Source: Allobosea sp. Tri-44 (GTDB lineage: Bacteria; Pseudomonadota; Alphaproteobacteria; Rhizobiales; Beijerinckiaceae). From it: DNA of 64,000 nucleotides. Of the stretch, positions 53,949-62,146 are shown piece by piece (position 1 is the stretch's first letter; each line of letters starts with the position of its first letter). The DNA lies in assembly GCF_004123845.1 (NCBI RefSeq), contig NZ_NBDP01000019.1, positions 310,001-374,000 on the forward strand. The letters run 5' to 3'. The position numbers and the translations under genes are program-made. The notes under the pieces were generated by a model that was not told the origin of the DNA, did no database searches, and worked only from the letters and a program-made list of their open reading frames with translations.

Positions 53949-54830
53949 ATGGAGAACACAGTGATCCGACGCCGAGATTTGCTGATCAGCTCCCTGATCA
54001 GCGTACCGATGCTTGGCGGATTGCCAGCCTTCGCCCAAGGACGCGAAGAGGAGGTGCGCGAGGCGCTGTTCGCGCTCGACCGCAGGCATGGCGGGCGCCT
54101 CGGCGTCGCGATCCTCGACAGTGGCAGCGGTCGCGTCATCGCGCATCGCGGGCAGGAGCGCTTCGCGATGTGCAGCACTTTCAAATTCGTCGCCGCAGCC
54201 TTCGTGCTGGCGCGGGTCGATCGCGGCGAGGAAAGCCTCGATCGGCGGGTCAGCTATACCAAGACCGACCTCGTCACCTATTCGCCGGTCACAGAGAAGC
54301 ATGTCGACACCGGCCTCACGGTCGCCGAGCTTTGCGACGCGGCCGTCACGCTCAGCGACAATGCTGCCGGCAATCTGCTGCTCGATTCGTTCGGCGGGCC
54401 AAAAGGCCTGACCTCTTATATGCGCTCGCTGGGCGATGACAGCTCGCGGCTGGATCGACGCGAGCTGGAGCTCAACGAGGCGACACCCGGCGATCCACGC
54501 GACACCACCACGCCGGTCGCGATGGCCCAAATCCTGCGCCAGACGGTGCTGGGCGCGGCACTCTCACCGGCCTCGCGCCATCAGCTCACCGCCTGGCTGG
54601 TCGCCAACAAGACCGGCGACAAGCGCCTGCGAGCGGGCGTGCCGAAGGGCTGGCGCGTCGGCGACAGGACCGGCACGGGTAGCAACAACGCCACCAACGA
54701 TATCGGCGTGATCTGGCCGCCGGGCCGGGCGCCGCTGATCGTCACCGCTTATTACGCGGAGTCGCGGGGATCCCTTCCGGAACGCGAAGCCGTGCTGGCG
54801 GAAGTCGGTCGGCTGGCCACTTCGCTCTGA
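53949..54830 (+). CDS. bla: Class A beta-lactamase
   Basis: A 293-residue serine beta-lactamase, exported by an RRRDLL-type (possible Tat) signal ending in PAFAQ. The active-site STFK is at 76-79, SDN at 136-138 and ELELN at 172-176. The KTG box is RTG (240-242), the Arg234 variant known from carbenicillin-hydrolysing (PSE/CARB) enzymes. A GTG at 53961 has GGAG six bases before it and may be the real start. Regulated by the divergent AmpR-like gene. Chromosomal, not on a mobile element. Confidence 0.92.
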   Translation: MENTVIRRRDLLISSLISVPMLGGLPAFAQGREEEVREALFALDRRHGGRLGVAILDSGSGRVIAHRGQERFAMCSTFKFVAAAFVLARVDRGEESLDRRVSYTKTDLVTYSPVTEKHVDTGLTVAELCDAAVTLSDNAAGNLLLDSFGGPKGLTSYMRSLGDDSSRLDRRELELNEATPGDPRDTTTPVAMAQILRQTVLGAALSPASRHQLTAWLVANKTGDKRLRAGVPKGWRVGDRTGTGSNNATNDIGVIWPPGRAPLIVTAYYAESRGSLPEREAVLAEVGRLATSL

Positions 54831-54949
54831 ATCGCGGAAAAATCCTCCGAAACGGCAGGAGCTCGTCAGCCGGCTTTGAAAGATGACGTCAAAACGCTGC
54901 TTTTATGGCATCATCCTTCCGAATCCCGCACGGCCTGGAGGATCCGACG

Positions 54950-55195
54950 ATGCGTGCGTCATGGCTTATCGCATTGGGGCTGGCAGCCGCGCTCGGTGGT
55001 TGCGTCACCGCCGCCGAGCAGCGCAGCCTCGATGAGGAGCGCTGTCGGTCCTATGGCTTCCGCAAGGGAGCGGAAGGCTTCGCCAACTGCCTGATGGAGG
55101 TCGATCTCGACCGTTCGGCCTCGCGGCGGGCGCGGCTGGAGACTTCTGGCTTCTATGGCCCGTATTGGGGCCCTTGGCCGTATCGGCGCTGGTGA
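54950..55195 (+). CDS. Small lipoprotein, unknown function
   Basis: An 81-residue exported protein. The signal peptide has the lipobox LGGC (about residue 18) and the mature part reads RCRSYGFRKGAEGFANCLMEVD, then an aromatic tail (FYGPYWGPWPYRRW). The C-x5-7-YGFxxGt-x-FAxCLM pattern is common in small alphaproteobacterial lipoproteins of no known role. GGAGGA precedes ATG 54950. Confidence 0.78.
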   Translation: MRASWLIALGLAAALGGCVTAAEQRSLDEERCRSYGFRKGAEGFANCLMEVDLDRSASRRARLETSGFYGPYWGPWPYRRW

Positions 55196-55201
55196 GCGGC
55201 A

Positions 55202-55834
55202 CTATTCGGCATCGGCCTGCCGGTCCGGCGCTGCATCGCGGAAGGCGGCGAGTTCCAGCGCTGCCGCCTCAGCCCGTAGCAGGCGCGGGAACTGGGTAAC
55301 ATCGACCTTGAAGCGCCTGGCATTGCCGAGCTGCGGCACGAGGCAGATGTCCGCGAGACTGGGTTCTGCGCCGAAGCAGAATGGGCCGGGATTGTTCGCC
55401 GCGAGCTGCTCGCAGGCCGATAATCCGTCGACATTTACGGCTGCCGCCCAGGCCAGTGCCGCCGCGCCATCATGACCGAGCTCGCGCAGCCGGTTGAGCA
55501 CCTTCAGGTTCTGCGCCGGGTGGGTATCGCAGGCGATCGCCTGGGCGAAGGCGCGGACCTTGGCGCGCCCGATCGGATCCTTCGGCAGCAATGCGGGCTC
55601 GGGATGCGCTTCGTCGAGCCATTCGATGATGGCGAGCGACTGGGTCAGCACCGTGCCGTCGTCGAGCTCCAGCGTCGGCACCAGCCCCTGCGGGTTGAGC
55701 TTGAGATAGGCGGGGTCGCGCTGCTCGCCATGGCGCAGATGGTGCGAGACGTGCGTGGCGGCAATGCCCTTGAGATTGAGCGCGATGCGCACGCGCCAAG
55801 CGGCCGAACTGCGAAAATAGCCATGCAGCTTCAT
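55202..55834 (-). CDS. maiA: Maleylacetoacetate isomerase (zeta-class glutathione transferase)
   Basis: A 210-residue enzyme of tyrosine/phenylalanine degradation, isomerising maleylacetoacetate with glutathione as cofactor. The N-terminal active site is SSAAWRVRIALN, close to the zeta signature SSCSxRVRIALN. GLVPTLELDDGTVLTQSLAIIEWLDE binds glutathione. NLKVLNRLRELG and PSLADICLVPQLGNARRF are C-terminal zeta motifs. Its partner enzyme fumarylacetoacetase is not in this window. Confidence 0.9.
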   Translation of the reverse strand: MKLHGYFRSSAAWRVRIALNLKGIAATHVSHHLRHGEQRDPAYLKLNPQGLVPTLELDDGTVLTQSLAIIEWLDEAHPEPALLPKDPIGRAKVRAFAQAIACDTHPAQNLKVLNRLRELGHDGAAALAWAAAVNVDGLSACEQLAANNPGPFCFGAEPSLADICLVPQLGNARRFKVDVTQFPRLLRAEAAALELAAFRDAAPDRQADAE

Positions 55835-55872
55835 GACGCCGCTCCCTCGAGACCGGCTCCGAACGGCCGGCT

Positions 55873-56478
55873 TCAGAAGGTATAGCCGAGGCGGGCGCCG
55901 AAATTCGAGGGGCCGCGCGGAGTGCCGGCATTGGCGACCGGATTGTCGGAGCAGCCCGTCGTACTGAAATGCTCCAGCGTCGCGATCAGGCTCCAGCGGT
56001 CGCTGAGGCGAAAGCCGAGGGCGGCGGCGCTGCGCGCGCCGGTGTTGCAGCCGACGTTCAGGCGGTTCTCGGGGACGACGAAGCCCGCCTTGCCGTTGTT
56101 GACGGCGGCGCCGAGGCTCGCCTCGAGGAAGACCGATTGCGAGACGTCGAAAGTCCAGGTCGCGCCGGCATAGGCATACTGCGTACCGTTGACGTTGAGG
56201 CTGGAGCCGAGATGGAAGCGCGGCACGAAGGCGTTGGTGAAGCGGTCATTCAGCGTGGCGACGCGCGGTGTCAGAACCTCGCCGCCAAAGTTGAGCAGAC
56301 CGCTCTCGCGTCCGCCGGGATTGGCAGCGCCGAGGCCAAACCGCGCCTCCCAGGCCGGAGCAGGTGCTTCCGCTGCGGGGGCATAGCCGAGCGCGCGGGT
56401 GCTGCCGCGGTCACTCTGCGCCAGCGCGGGCGCGGACAGGACCGAAAGGGCAACGAACAGCGACGCGACGCGAACCAT
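55873..56478 (-). CDS. PagL-like lipid A 3-O-deacylase (acyloxyacyl hydrolase family)
   Basis: A 201-residue outer membrane beta-barrel-like protein. The signal peptide ends in SAPALAQ (about residue 21). The C-terminal EHFSTTGCSDNPVANAG resembles the PagL active-site region (His and Ser of an EHFSN-like motif), and it ends in GARLGYTF with a terminal Phe as barrels do. PagL-type enzymes trim lipid A. The residue after HFS is not Asn, so activity is not certain. Monocistronic. Confidence 0.65.
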   Translation of the reverse strand: MVRVASLFVALSVLSAPALAQSDRGSTRALGYAPAAEAPAPAWEARFGLGAANPGGRESGLLNFGGEVLTPRVATLNDRFTNAFVPRFHLGSSLNVNGTQYAYAGATWTFDVSQSVFLEASLGAAVNNGKAGFVVPENRLNVGCNTGARSAAALGFRLSDRWSLIATLEHFSTTGCSDNPVANAGTPRGPSNFGARLGYTF

Positions 56479-56579
56479 GGCAGGCGATTTCGACTTTCGG
56501 CGGAGCTTTTAAAGATCAGAAAAGCGCAGAGAGTGGTGGCTGCAATGTGACGACACGATCCTTGTGCACCACGGAATGA

Positions 56580-56768
56580 TCAGCCGGCGCGCCACCAGAG
56601 CACGCCGAGGATCACCAGGATCGCGATGAATTGCAGCACGACACGCAGCCGCATCAGTCTCTGCGAGGTGTTGGCGCTGCCGCCGCGCAGCATGTTGACG
56701 AGGCCGAGCAGCAGCACGACGGCCACGGCGCCGACAGCGATCGGGACGAGGGCGGAAGAGACGTTCAT
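56580..56768 (-). CDS. Small twin-transmembrane protein
   Basis: A 62-residue protein with two hydrophobic helices (about residues 7-26 and 42-60) joined by a short basic loop (RGGSANTSQRLMRLR). The arrangement is like HIG1/twin-transmembrane proteins common in rhizobia. Its function is not established. Probably in the inner membrane. Confidence 0.75.
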   Translation of the reverse strand: MNVSSALVPIAVGAVAVVLLLGLVNMLRGGSANTSQRLMRLRVVLQFIAILVILGVLWWRAG

Positions 56769-56848
56769 CGCCGTGCTTTAATCCTCGCGGTGGCACTTGG
56801 CCAGCGTGGCCGTGGCGGCGAAGCGCCACAGCGGTGGAGAAGGTCCGG

Positions 56849-57718
56849 TTAGCGATAGCGCCGCTGCACGATCAGATTGGCGGCGATGGTGAGGAGCAGC
56901 GTCGCCGTCATCAGGATGAAGGAGATCGCGCCGCCGAAGGGCCAGTTGTTCTGCTGGGCGAACTGGCCGTAGACCAGCGGGCCCATGGTCTGGAATTTCG
57001 GGCCGCCGAGCAGGACCGGCGTGGCGTAGGCGTTCATCGCCAGGATGAAGGTCAGGATCGTGCCGGCGAGGATGCCGGGCATGGCGAGCGGCCAGAGCAC
57101 GCGGGCGAACATCGCCGCCGGGCCGGCGCCGAGGCTGAAGGCAGCCTCCTCGACATTGCGATTGATGCCTTCGATCACGCTTTGCAGCGTCAGCACCATG
57201 AAAGGCAGGTTGACCGCGATGATGCCGATGATCACGGCGGTCTCGGTGAACATGATCTCGAGCGGCTGGTCGATCAGGCCGAGGCCCATCAGCGAGGCGT
57301 TGAGCGCGCCCTTGCTGCCGAATGCGGTCATCCAGCCGGCGGCGCGCACGGCATTGCCGACGAAGAGCGGCAGCACCACCAGCATGATCAGCAGGTTCTT
57401 GAAGCGGCTTTCGGTGCGAGCCAGCACATAGGCGAGCGGGAAGCCCATGATCAGGCAGATGATCGTGCAGATCACCGCGACACGGACCGTGCGCCAGAGC
57501 ACGTTGAGATAGAAGCCGTCGGTGAAGAACTTGACGTAGTTCTCGATCGTCAGCCCGTCGACCATGAACTGGCCGGGGATGAACTGATTGAGCGAATAGC
57601 GGAACAGGATCGCGACCGGGCCGACCAGCCCGATCGCGACAAAGATCGTCGCCGGGACGACGAGCATCCCGGCAAGGCTGGTGCGCGCACCGGCGACAGG
57701 TTCGGGGGCGATGCTCAC
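56849..57718 (-). CDS. ABC transporter permease, PotB-type
   Basis: A 289-residue inner-membrane permease with about six hydrophobic spans. The binding-protein-dependent transport loop reads EEAAFSLGAGPAAMFARVLWPLAMPGILAG (EAA motif), which contacts the ATPase. Start is a GTG whose GTGA overlaps the stop of the binding protein gene. Last gene of the five-gene import unit. Confidence 0.87.
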   Translation of the reverse strand: MSIAPEPVAGARTSLAGMLVVPATIFVAIGLVGPVAILFRYSLNQFIPGQFMVDGLTIENYVKFFTDGFYLNVLWRTVRVAVICTIICLIMGFPLAYVLARTESRFKNLLIMLVVLPLFVGNAVRAAGWMTAFGSKGALNASLMGLGLIDQPLEIMFTETAVIIGIIAVNLPFMVLTLQSVIEGINRNVEEAAFSLGAGPAAMFARVLWPLAMPGILAGTILTFILAMNAYATPVLLGGPKFQTMGPLVYGQFAQQNNWPFGGAISFILMTATLLLTIAANLIVQRRYR

Positions 57719-58761
57719 CCCTTGAACACCTTGTCCCACCACTCTTTCATCGCCGAATCGTTCTTGGCGAGGAAGGCGTAGTCGAGATCCTTCAGGCGCT
57801 TCTCCTCCTCGGGGGTGAAGCCGATGCGCTTCTGCAGATCGGGCGCGACGGTGGCGTTGGTCACTGTCGGATTGTAACCCATGTCGACGGCGAAGGCCTC
57901 CTGCGCGCTCTTGGCCAGCATCGCGTCCATATAGACGTAGGCATTCTCCTTGTTCGGCGCGTTCTTGGCGATGGCGAAGCCCGAGACATAGGCCGGGATG
58001 CCCTCGCTCGGCGCAGCGGCTTCGCAGGCGATGCCGGCGTTCTGCCATTGCACGGCGCGCGCCTTCCACATGATGCCGATCGCGATTTCTTCGGTCTTCA
58101 GCGCCTGGGCGAAGGCCTCGTTGGTCGGGTAGATGCGGACGCCGCCCTTCTTGGCGGCGAGCAGGACTTCCTTGGCCTTGTCGAGATTGGTCATTTCGGC
58201 GCCGTTCGTGCCGGCGAGTGAGGCGGCTATCATGACAAACTGATACTGGATGTCGATGATACCGCTCTTGTTGCCGTGCTTCGGATCGAAGGCGTCCTTG
58301 AAGCTCGTCGGCGCCGGCGTGATCAGCCTGGGATTATAGACCACGACCTTGCCGGAGTAAATTTGCCCGATGCCATAGGGGTATTTCATCGAGGGTATCA
58401 GGTTTTTCGCGTTGGGCAGCTTGGAATAATCGAGCTGCTCCAGCACGCCGGCCTCGTTCATCTCGAACATCTGGGCGGAAGAGAAACCCTGGATGTCGGC
58501 CGTGCCGCGCGGCAGGCGGCGCTCGGCGACCATCTTGGCGCGGCGCGGCGAATCCGCCGCCTGGTCCTGCACGACCTCGAGACCCTTGGGCTTCAGCAGC
58601 GGCTCCTCGATGTTCTTGGTCAGTAGGCGGGCATAGTCGCCGCCCCAGGTGCCGACCACGACCTTGCCGCCGGATTGCGCCTGCGCGGCGCCACCGAGGG
58701 CGGGCAGCAGGGCGGCCGCGCCGGCCGCCTTCAGGATGTCGCGTCTGTCGATTGTCTTCAT
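57715..58761 (-). CDS. ABC transporter extracellular substrate-binding protein, PotD-like
   Basis: A 348-residue periplasmic solute-binding protein of the polyamine/iron group (family 1/PotD type). A Tat-like signal (DRRDILK) ends near GGAAQAQ. VVVGTWGGDYARLL opens the first lobe, and IGIMWKARAVQWQNAG lies in the second. The family binds polyamines, opines or short peptides; the ligand here is not evident. Encoded between the ATPase and PotB-type permease genes. Confidence 0.85.
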   Translation of the reverse strand: MKTIDRRDILKAAGAAALLPALGGAAQAQSGGKVVVGTWGGDYARLLTKNIEEPLLKPKGLEVVQDQAADSPRRAKMVAERRLPRGTADIQGFSSAQMFEMNEAGVLEQLDYSKLPNAKNLIPSMKYPYGIGQIYSGKVVVYNPRLITPAPTSFKDAFDPKHGNKSGIIDIQYQFVMIAASLAGTNGAEMTNLDKAKEVLLAAKKGGVRIYPTNEAFAQALKTEEIAIGIMWKARAVQWQNAGIACEAAAPSEGIPAYVSGFAIAKNAPNKENAYVYMDAMLAKSAQEAFAVDMGYNPTVTNATVAPDLQKRIGFTPEEEKRLKDLDYAFLAKNDSAMKEWWDKVFKG

Positions 58762-58798
58762 GGTTATGTCTCCCCTCTTGGACGCCTATCGAGCCGAC

Positions 58799-59854
58799 TC
58801 AAGGCTCGCGCGGATAGACGAGCCCGGCATCTTCGGCCCAGCCTATCGTGATCATCTCGCCCGGCTTCGGCTCGGCCGCGCCCGGACGGTTAGGCACCTG
58901 CAGCAGGATGCGGTCCTGCTCGGTCAGCCGGACATCGATGTCGAGCAGCGCTCCGAGATAGGAGACGTGCTCGACCCGGGCCGGGAAGCGGTTGGCGCAG
59001 CCTTCAGCCTCCGCGCCGATGGCGAGGCGCTCCGGCCGGAGCGCCAATGTCGCCGGGCCTGCTGCGGCCCCCTTACAACTGATGTCGAGGCCGCCGCCGC
59101 TGCGGAAACGGCCGGCCTGCGCCATCGCGCCGTCAAGGAAGGCGCTGCGGCCGATGAAGCCGGCGACGAAGCGGTCCGCCGGCTTCTCGTAGAGTTCGCG
59201 CTGCGTGCCGATCTGGCGGACCTTGCCCTTCTCCATCACCACCAACCGGTCGGCCATGGTCAGGGCCTCCTCCTGGTCGTGCGTGACCATGATCGTGGTC
59301 AGGCCGAGCTTGCGCTGCAGGTCGCGGATCTCGACCCGGACCTCCTGGCGCAGTTTGGCGTCGAGATTGGAGAGCGGCTCGTCGAGCAGGAGAACGTCAG
59401 GTTCGATGGCCAGCGCGCGTGCGAGCGCGACGCGCTGTTGCTGGCCGCCGGAGAGCTGGCGCGGATAGCGCTCGTCGAGGCCGGTCAGGCGGACGAGTCT
59501 CAACGCCTCGGTGACGCGAAGGCCGCGATCGGCCGGCGCGATCTTGCGCATCTCCAGGCCGAAGGCGACGTTCTCGGCGACCGTCATATGCGGGAAGAGC
59601 GCATAGGACTGGAAGACCAGGCCGCAATTGCGCTTCCAGGGCGGCAGGGTGGTGACGTCGCGCTCGCCGATGGTGATCTTGCCTGCCGTCGGCTGGATGA
59701 AGCCGGCGACCATGCGCAAGGTCGTGGTCTTGCCGCAGCCGGAGGGGCCGAGCAGGACGAGGAACTCGCCGTCGGCGATGTCGATGCTGCAATCGTCGAC
59801 GGCGGTGAACTCGCCATAGACCTTGCGCAGATGCTCGATCGAAAGCTTCGCCAT
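58799..59854 (-). CDS. ABC transporter ATP-binding protein, PotA-type
   Basis: A 351-residue ATPase. Walker A GPSGCGKTTTLRMVAG, Q-loop FQSYALFPHMTVAENV, signature LSGGQQQRVALARALA, Walker B LLLDEPLSNLD and the H-loop VTHDQEEAL are all present. The C-terminal TOBE domain (from about residue 270) is typical of PotA/FbpC importers. Start ATG 59854 begins two bases before the neighbour's stop region, so the genes are tightly packed. Confidence 0.93.
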   Translation of the reverse strand: MAKLSIEHLRKVYGEFTAVDDCSIDIADGEFLVLLGPSGCGKTTTLRMVAGFIQPTAGKITIGERDVTTLPPWKRNCGLVFQSYALFPHMTVAENVAFGLEMRKIAPADRGLRVTEALRLVRLTGLDERYPRQLSGGQQQRVALARALAIEPDVLLLDEPLSNLDAKLRQEVRVEIRDLQRKLGLTTIMVTHDQEEALTMADRLVVMEKGKVRQIGTQRELYEKPADRFVAGFIGRSAFLDGAMAQAGRFRSGGGLDISCKGAAAGPATLALRPERLAIGAEAEGCANRFPARVEHVSYLGALLDIDVRLTEQDRILLQVPNRPGAAEPKPGEMITIGWAEDAGLVYPREP

Positions 59855-59856
59855 GT

Positions 59857-60672
59857 TCAGACCACCCGGCTCAGCTTGACGTAACGGTCGGTGATGATCA
59901 TCGCCGCTCCGATCAGGACGATCTGGATGACCGAGGCGGCCGCGACCGTCGGATCGATCTTCCATTCGAGGTATTGCAGGATCGCGATCGGCAAGGTCGT
60001 GCGGCCGGGTCCGACCAGGAACAGGCTCATCTCGAGATTGCCGAAGGAGGTGACGAAGCCGAACAGCGAGCCGGCGACGAGGCCGGGCCTGATGCTCGGC
60101 AAGGTGACGCGGCGAAAGGTCGTCCAGGGGCCGGCGCCGAGATTCTGAGCGGCTTCCTCGATGGTACGGTCGAAGCCGGCAAGGCTGGCGGTGACGAGCT
60201 TCACCACCCAGGGGATGACGACGAGGCTATGGGCGGCGACGAGGCCGCCAGCTGAGCCCATCACCGGCAGGCCGGTCGCGATCTCGGTCTCGATCTGGAA
60301 GACATAGAGCGAGGTGCCGAGCACGATGCCTGGCATCACCAGGGGCAGCAGCAGCAGCGTGTTGATCGCTGGGCCGAGCGCGATGCGATGCCGCATCAGG
60401 GCAAGGCTCGCGGGGACGCCGAGCAGGAGCCCGATCAGGGTCGCCGACACGCCGACCTGCAGGCTGAGCAGGAAGCCGTCGACGAAGGGCTTGTTGTTCG
60501 CCGCCGCCTGGAACCATTTCAGCGAATAGCCCTCCGGTGGGAAGGAGGGGATTTCCTGGCGGAAAAAGGCGAGCCAGAAGACGAAGAACAGCGGCAGCAG
60601 GATGAAGCCGAGCGAGAGCGTGGCGGCGCCGTTCAGCGCGAGACGTCCCAGGCTCAACCGCGCGGCGCTCAA
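59857..60672 (-). CDS. ABC transporter permease, PotC-type
   Basis: A 271-residue inner-membrane permease with about six hydrophobic helices and the EAA-loop EEAAQNLGAGPWTTFRRVTLPSIRPG. It is preceded by GAGGG at eight bases, supporting the TTG start at 60672; no in-frame ATG lies near. Pairs with the PotB-type permease to form the channel. Confidence 0.85.
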   Translation of the reverse strand: MSAARLSLGRLALNGAATLSLGFILLPLFFVFWLAFFRQEIPSFPPEGYSLKWFQAAANNKPFVDGFLLSLQVGVSATLIGLLLGVPASLALMRHRIALGPAINTLLLLPLVMPGIVLGTSLYVFQIETEIATGLPVMGSAGGLVAAHSLVVIPWVVKLVTASLAGFDRTIEEAAQNLGAGPWTTFRRVTLPSIRPGLVAGSLFGFVTSFGNLEMSLFLVGPGRTTLPIAILQYLEWKIDPTVAAASVIQIVLIGAAMIITDRYVKLSRVV

Positions 60673-60705
60673 ATTGCTGCCCTCTTCATCGCTTCGTGCT
60701 CGCTC

Positions 60706-61941
60706 TCAGTGCAGCGTATTCTTGTGGAACGCGCCACCCTTCATGATGACAGGCAGCTTCGCGCCCTGGTCCTGGAACAGCTCCAGGCTCTTCAGCGGAT
60801 CGCCGTCGACCAGGATGATATCCGCATAAGCCCCTGCACGCAGCGTGCCGAGCTTGCCTTCCATGCGCAGCAGCTGAGCGCCGACCGTAGTCGCCGAGCG
60901 GATGATCTCGATCGGCGAGAGTACCTCACGGCGCAGCAGGAACTCGCGCGACTGGTCGACCTGGAGCTGGCCGAGCAGGTCGGAGCCGTAGGCCACCGGC
61001 ACGCCGGCGCGCTTGCAGATCTCCAGCGACTTCAGGCCGCCATCGATGACGAGATCGTTCTTGGCGAGCATGTCGGCATTCATGCCGAACTCGGCGGCAC
61101 GCTCCTTCATCGCGTAATAGGCGACGAGGTTTGCGGTCAGGAACATATTGTTCTCGGCCATCAGCTTGGCCGAGGCTTCGTCGATCAGGTTGCCGTGCTC
61201 GATGGCGCGCACGCCGCATTGCGCGGCGCGGGTGATCGCTTCCGGCGTATAGGCATGGGCGCAGACATAGCGGCCGAAGGCCTTGGCCTCGGTGACGGCC
61301 GCGGTGACTTCCTCGACGGTGAACTGCATCGAGTCGAGCGGGTCGTAAGGGCTGGCGACGCCGCCGGACATCATGATCTTGATGTGGTCGGCGCCAAGCC
61401 GCATCTGCTCGCGGGTCGACTTGATGACGGAGGAGACGCCGTCGGAGATGTTCATCGTAAAGGCCATGGCGTTGCAGCAATGGCAGCGGCTCCCGAAATC
61501 GGTACGCCGGCGCGGGTCACTATGGCCGCCGGTCGGGCCGATCGCGGCGCCGGCGATGAACAGGCGCGGGCCGGCGATATCACCCTTTTCGACCGCTTCC
61601 TTGATGCCCCAATCGGCGCCGCCGGTGTCACGCACCGAGGTGAAGCCGCGATCAATCATACCCCTCATCAGGCGGGCCGCGCGCGCAGTCGCGAGCGTCA
61701 GCGGCACGCTTTCCAGCAGGCGGATATAGACCTCGGAGAGCATGACGTGGACATGGCTGTCGATCAGGCCGGGCATCAGCGTGCGCCCGCCGCAGTCGAT
61801 CACCGTCGCCTTGTCGGCCTTGAGCGGCTTGTCCGAAACTTCGCGGATCAGCTCGCCTTCGACAAGCAGCTCATGGCCCTTGCGCAGCTCGCCATGACCT
61901 GGCTCCAGCATCGCGAAATTGCGGAACAGGACCTGCGTCAT
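60706..61941 (-). CDS. Metal-dependent amidohydrolase (prolidase/imidazolonepropionase-like)
   Basis: A 411-residue amidohydrolase-superfamily enzyme. The metal ligands are HVHVM after LMPGLIDSH, a likely carboxylated lysine in DHIKIMMSGG, histidines in CAHAY and EHGN, and the acid in YGSD. This pattern is that of the Xaa-Pro dipeptidase/arginine carboxypeptidase group, acting on short peptides or amides in the cytoplasm. GGGAG lies nine bases before ATG 61941. First gene of the unit that encodes the ABC importer, so it probably processes the imported compound. Confidence 0.85.
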   Translation of the reverse strand: MTQVLFRNFAMLEPGHGELRKGHELLVEGELIREVSDKPLKADKATVIDCGGRTLMPGLIDSHVHVMLSEVYIRLLESVPLTLATARAARLMRGMIDRGFTSVRDTGGADWGIKEAVEKGDIAGPRLFIAGAAIGPTGGHSDPRRRTDFGSRCHCCNAMAFTMNISDGVSSVIKSTREQMRLGADHIKIMMSGGVASPYDPLDSMQFTVEEVTAAVTEAKAFGRYVCAHAYTPEAITRAAQCGVRAIEHGNLIDEASAKLMAENNMFLTANLVAYYAMKERAAEFGMNADMLAKNDLVIDGGLKSLEICKRAGVPVAYGSDLLGQLQVDQSREFLLRREVLSPIEIIRSATTVGAQLLRMEGKLGTLRAGAYADIILVDGDPLKSLELFQDQGAKLPVIMKGGAFHKNTLH

Positions 61942-62041
61942 GGCGGCGTCTCCCGGCGAAGCTCCTGATATATTATGAGCTTCGTAGGCCGTGTCCATCG
62001 CGTCCTGCGCGTAACGGCGCGATGGAGTCGCCTTTCGCGAT

Positions 62042-62146
62042 TGAAGCCTGGCCGCGCGTCTTCGAAACGCGGCTAGGCTTCAACTCCTTATTCATCGCAT
62101 TTTCTTCACGCGAACCGGTGCCCACTTCGCTCGAAAATGCTCTAGC
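62042..62146. repeat. Composite palindromic repeat next to the glycosyltransferase
   Basis: Two palindromes in tandem. The first pairs 62042-62056 with 62068-62082 (15-bp stem, one G-T pair). The second, 62096-62142, begins CGCATTTTCTTCACGCG and ends CTTCGCTCGAAAATGC; I recall this word as widely dispersed in Hyphomicrobiales genomes. It abuts the glycosyltransferase stop and could end its transcript. Confidence 0.65.
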
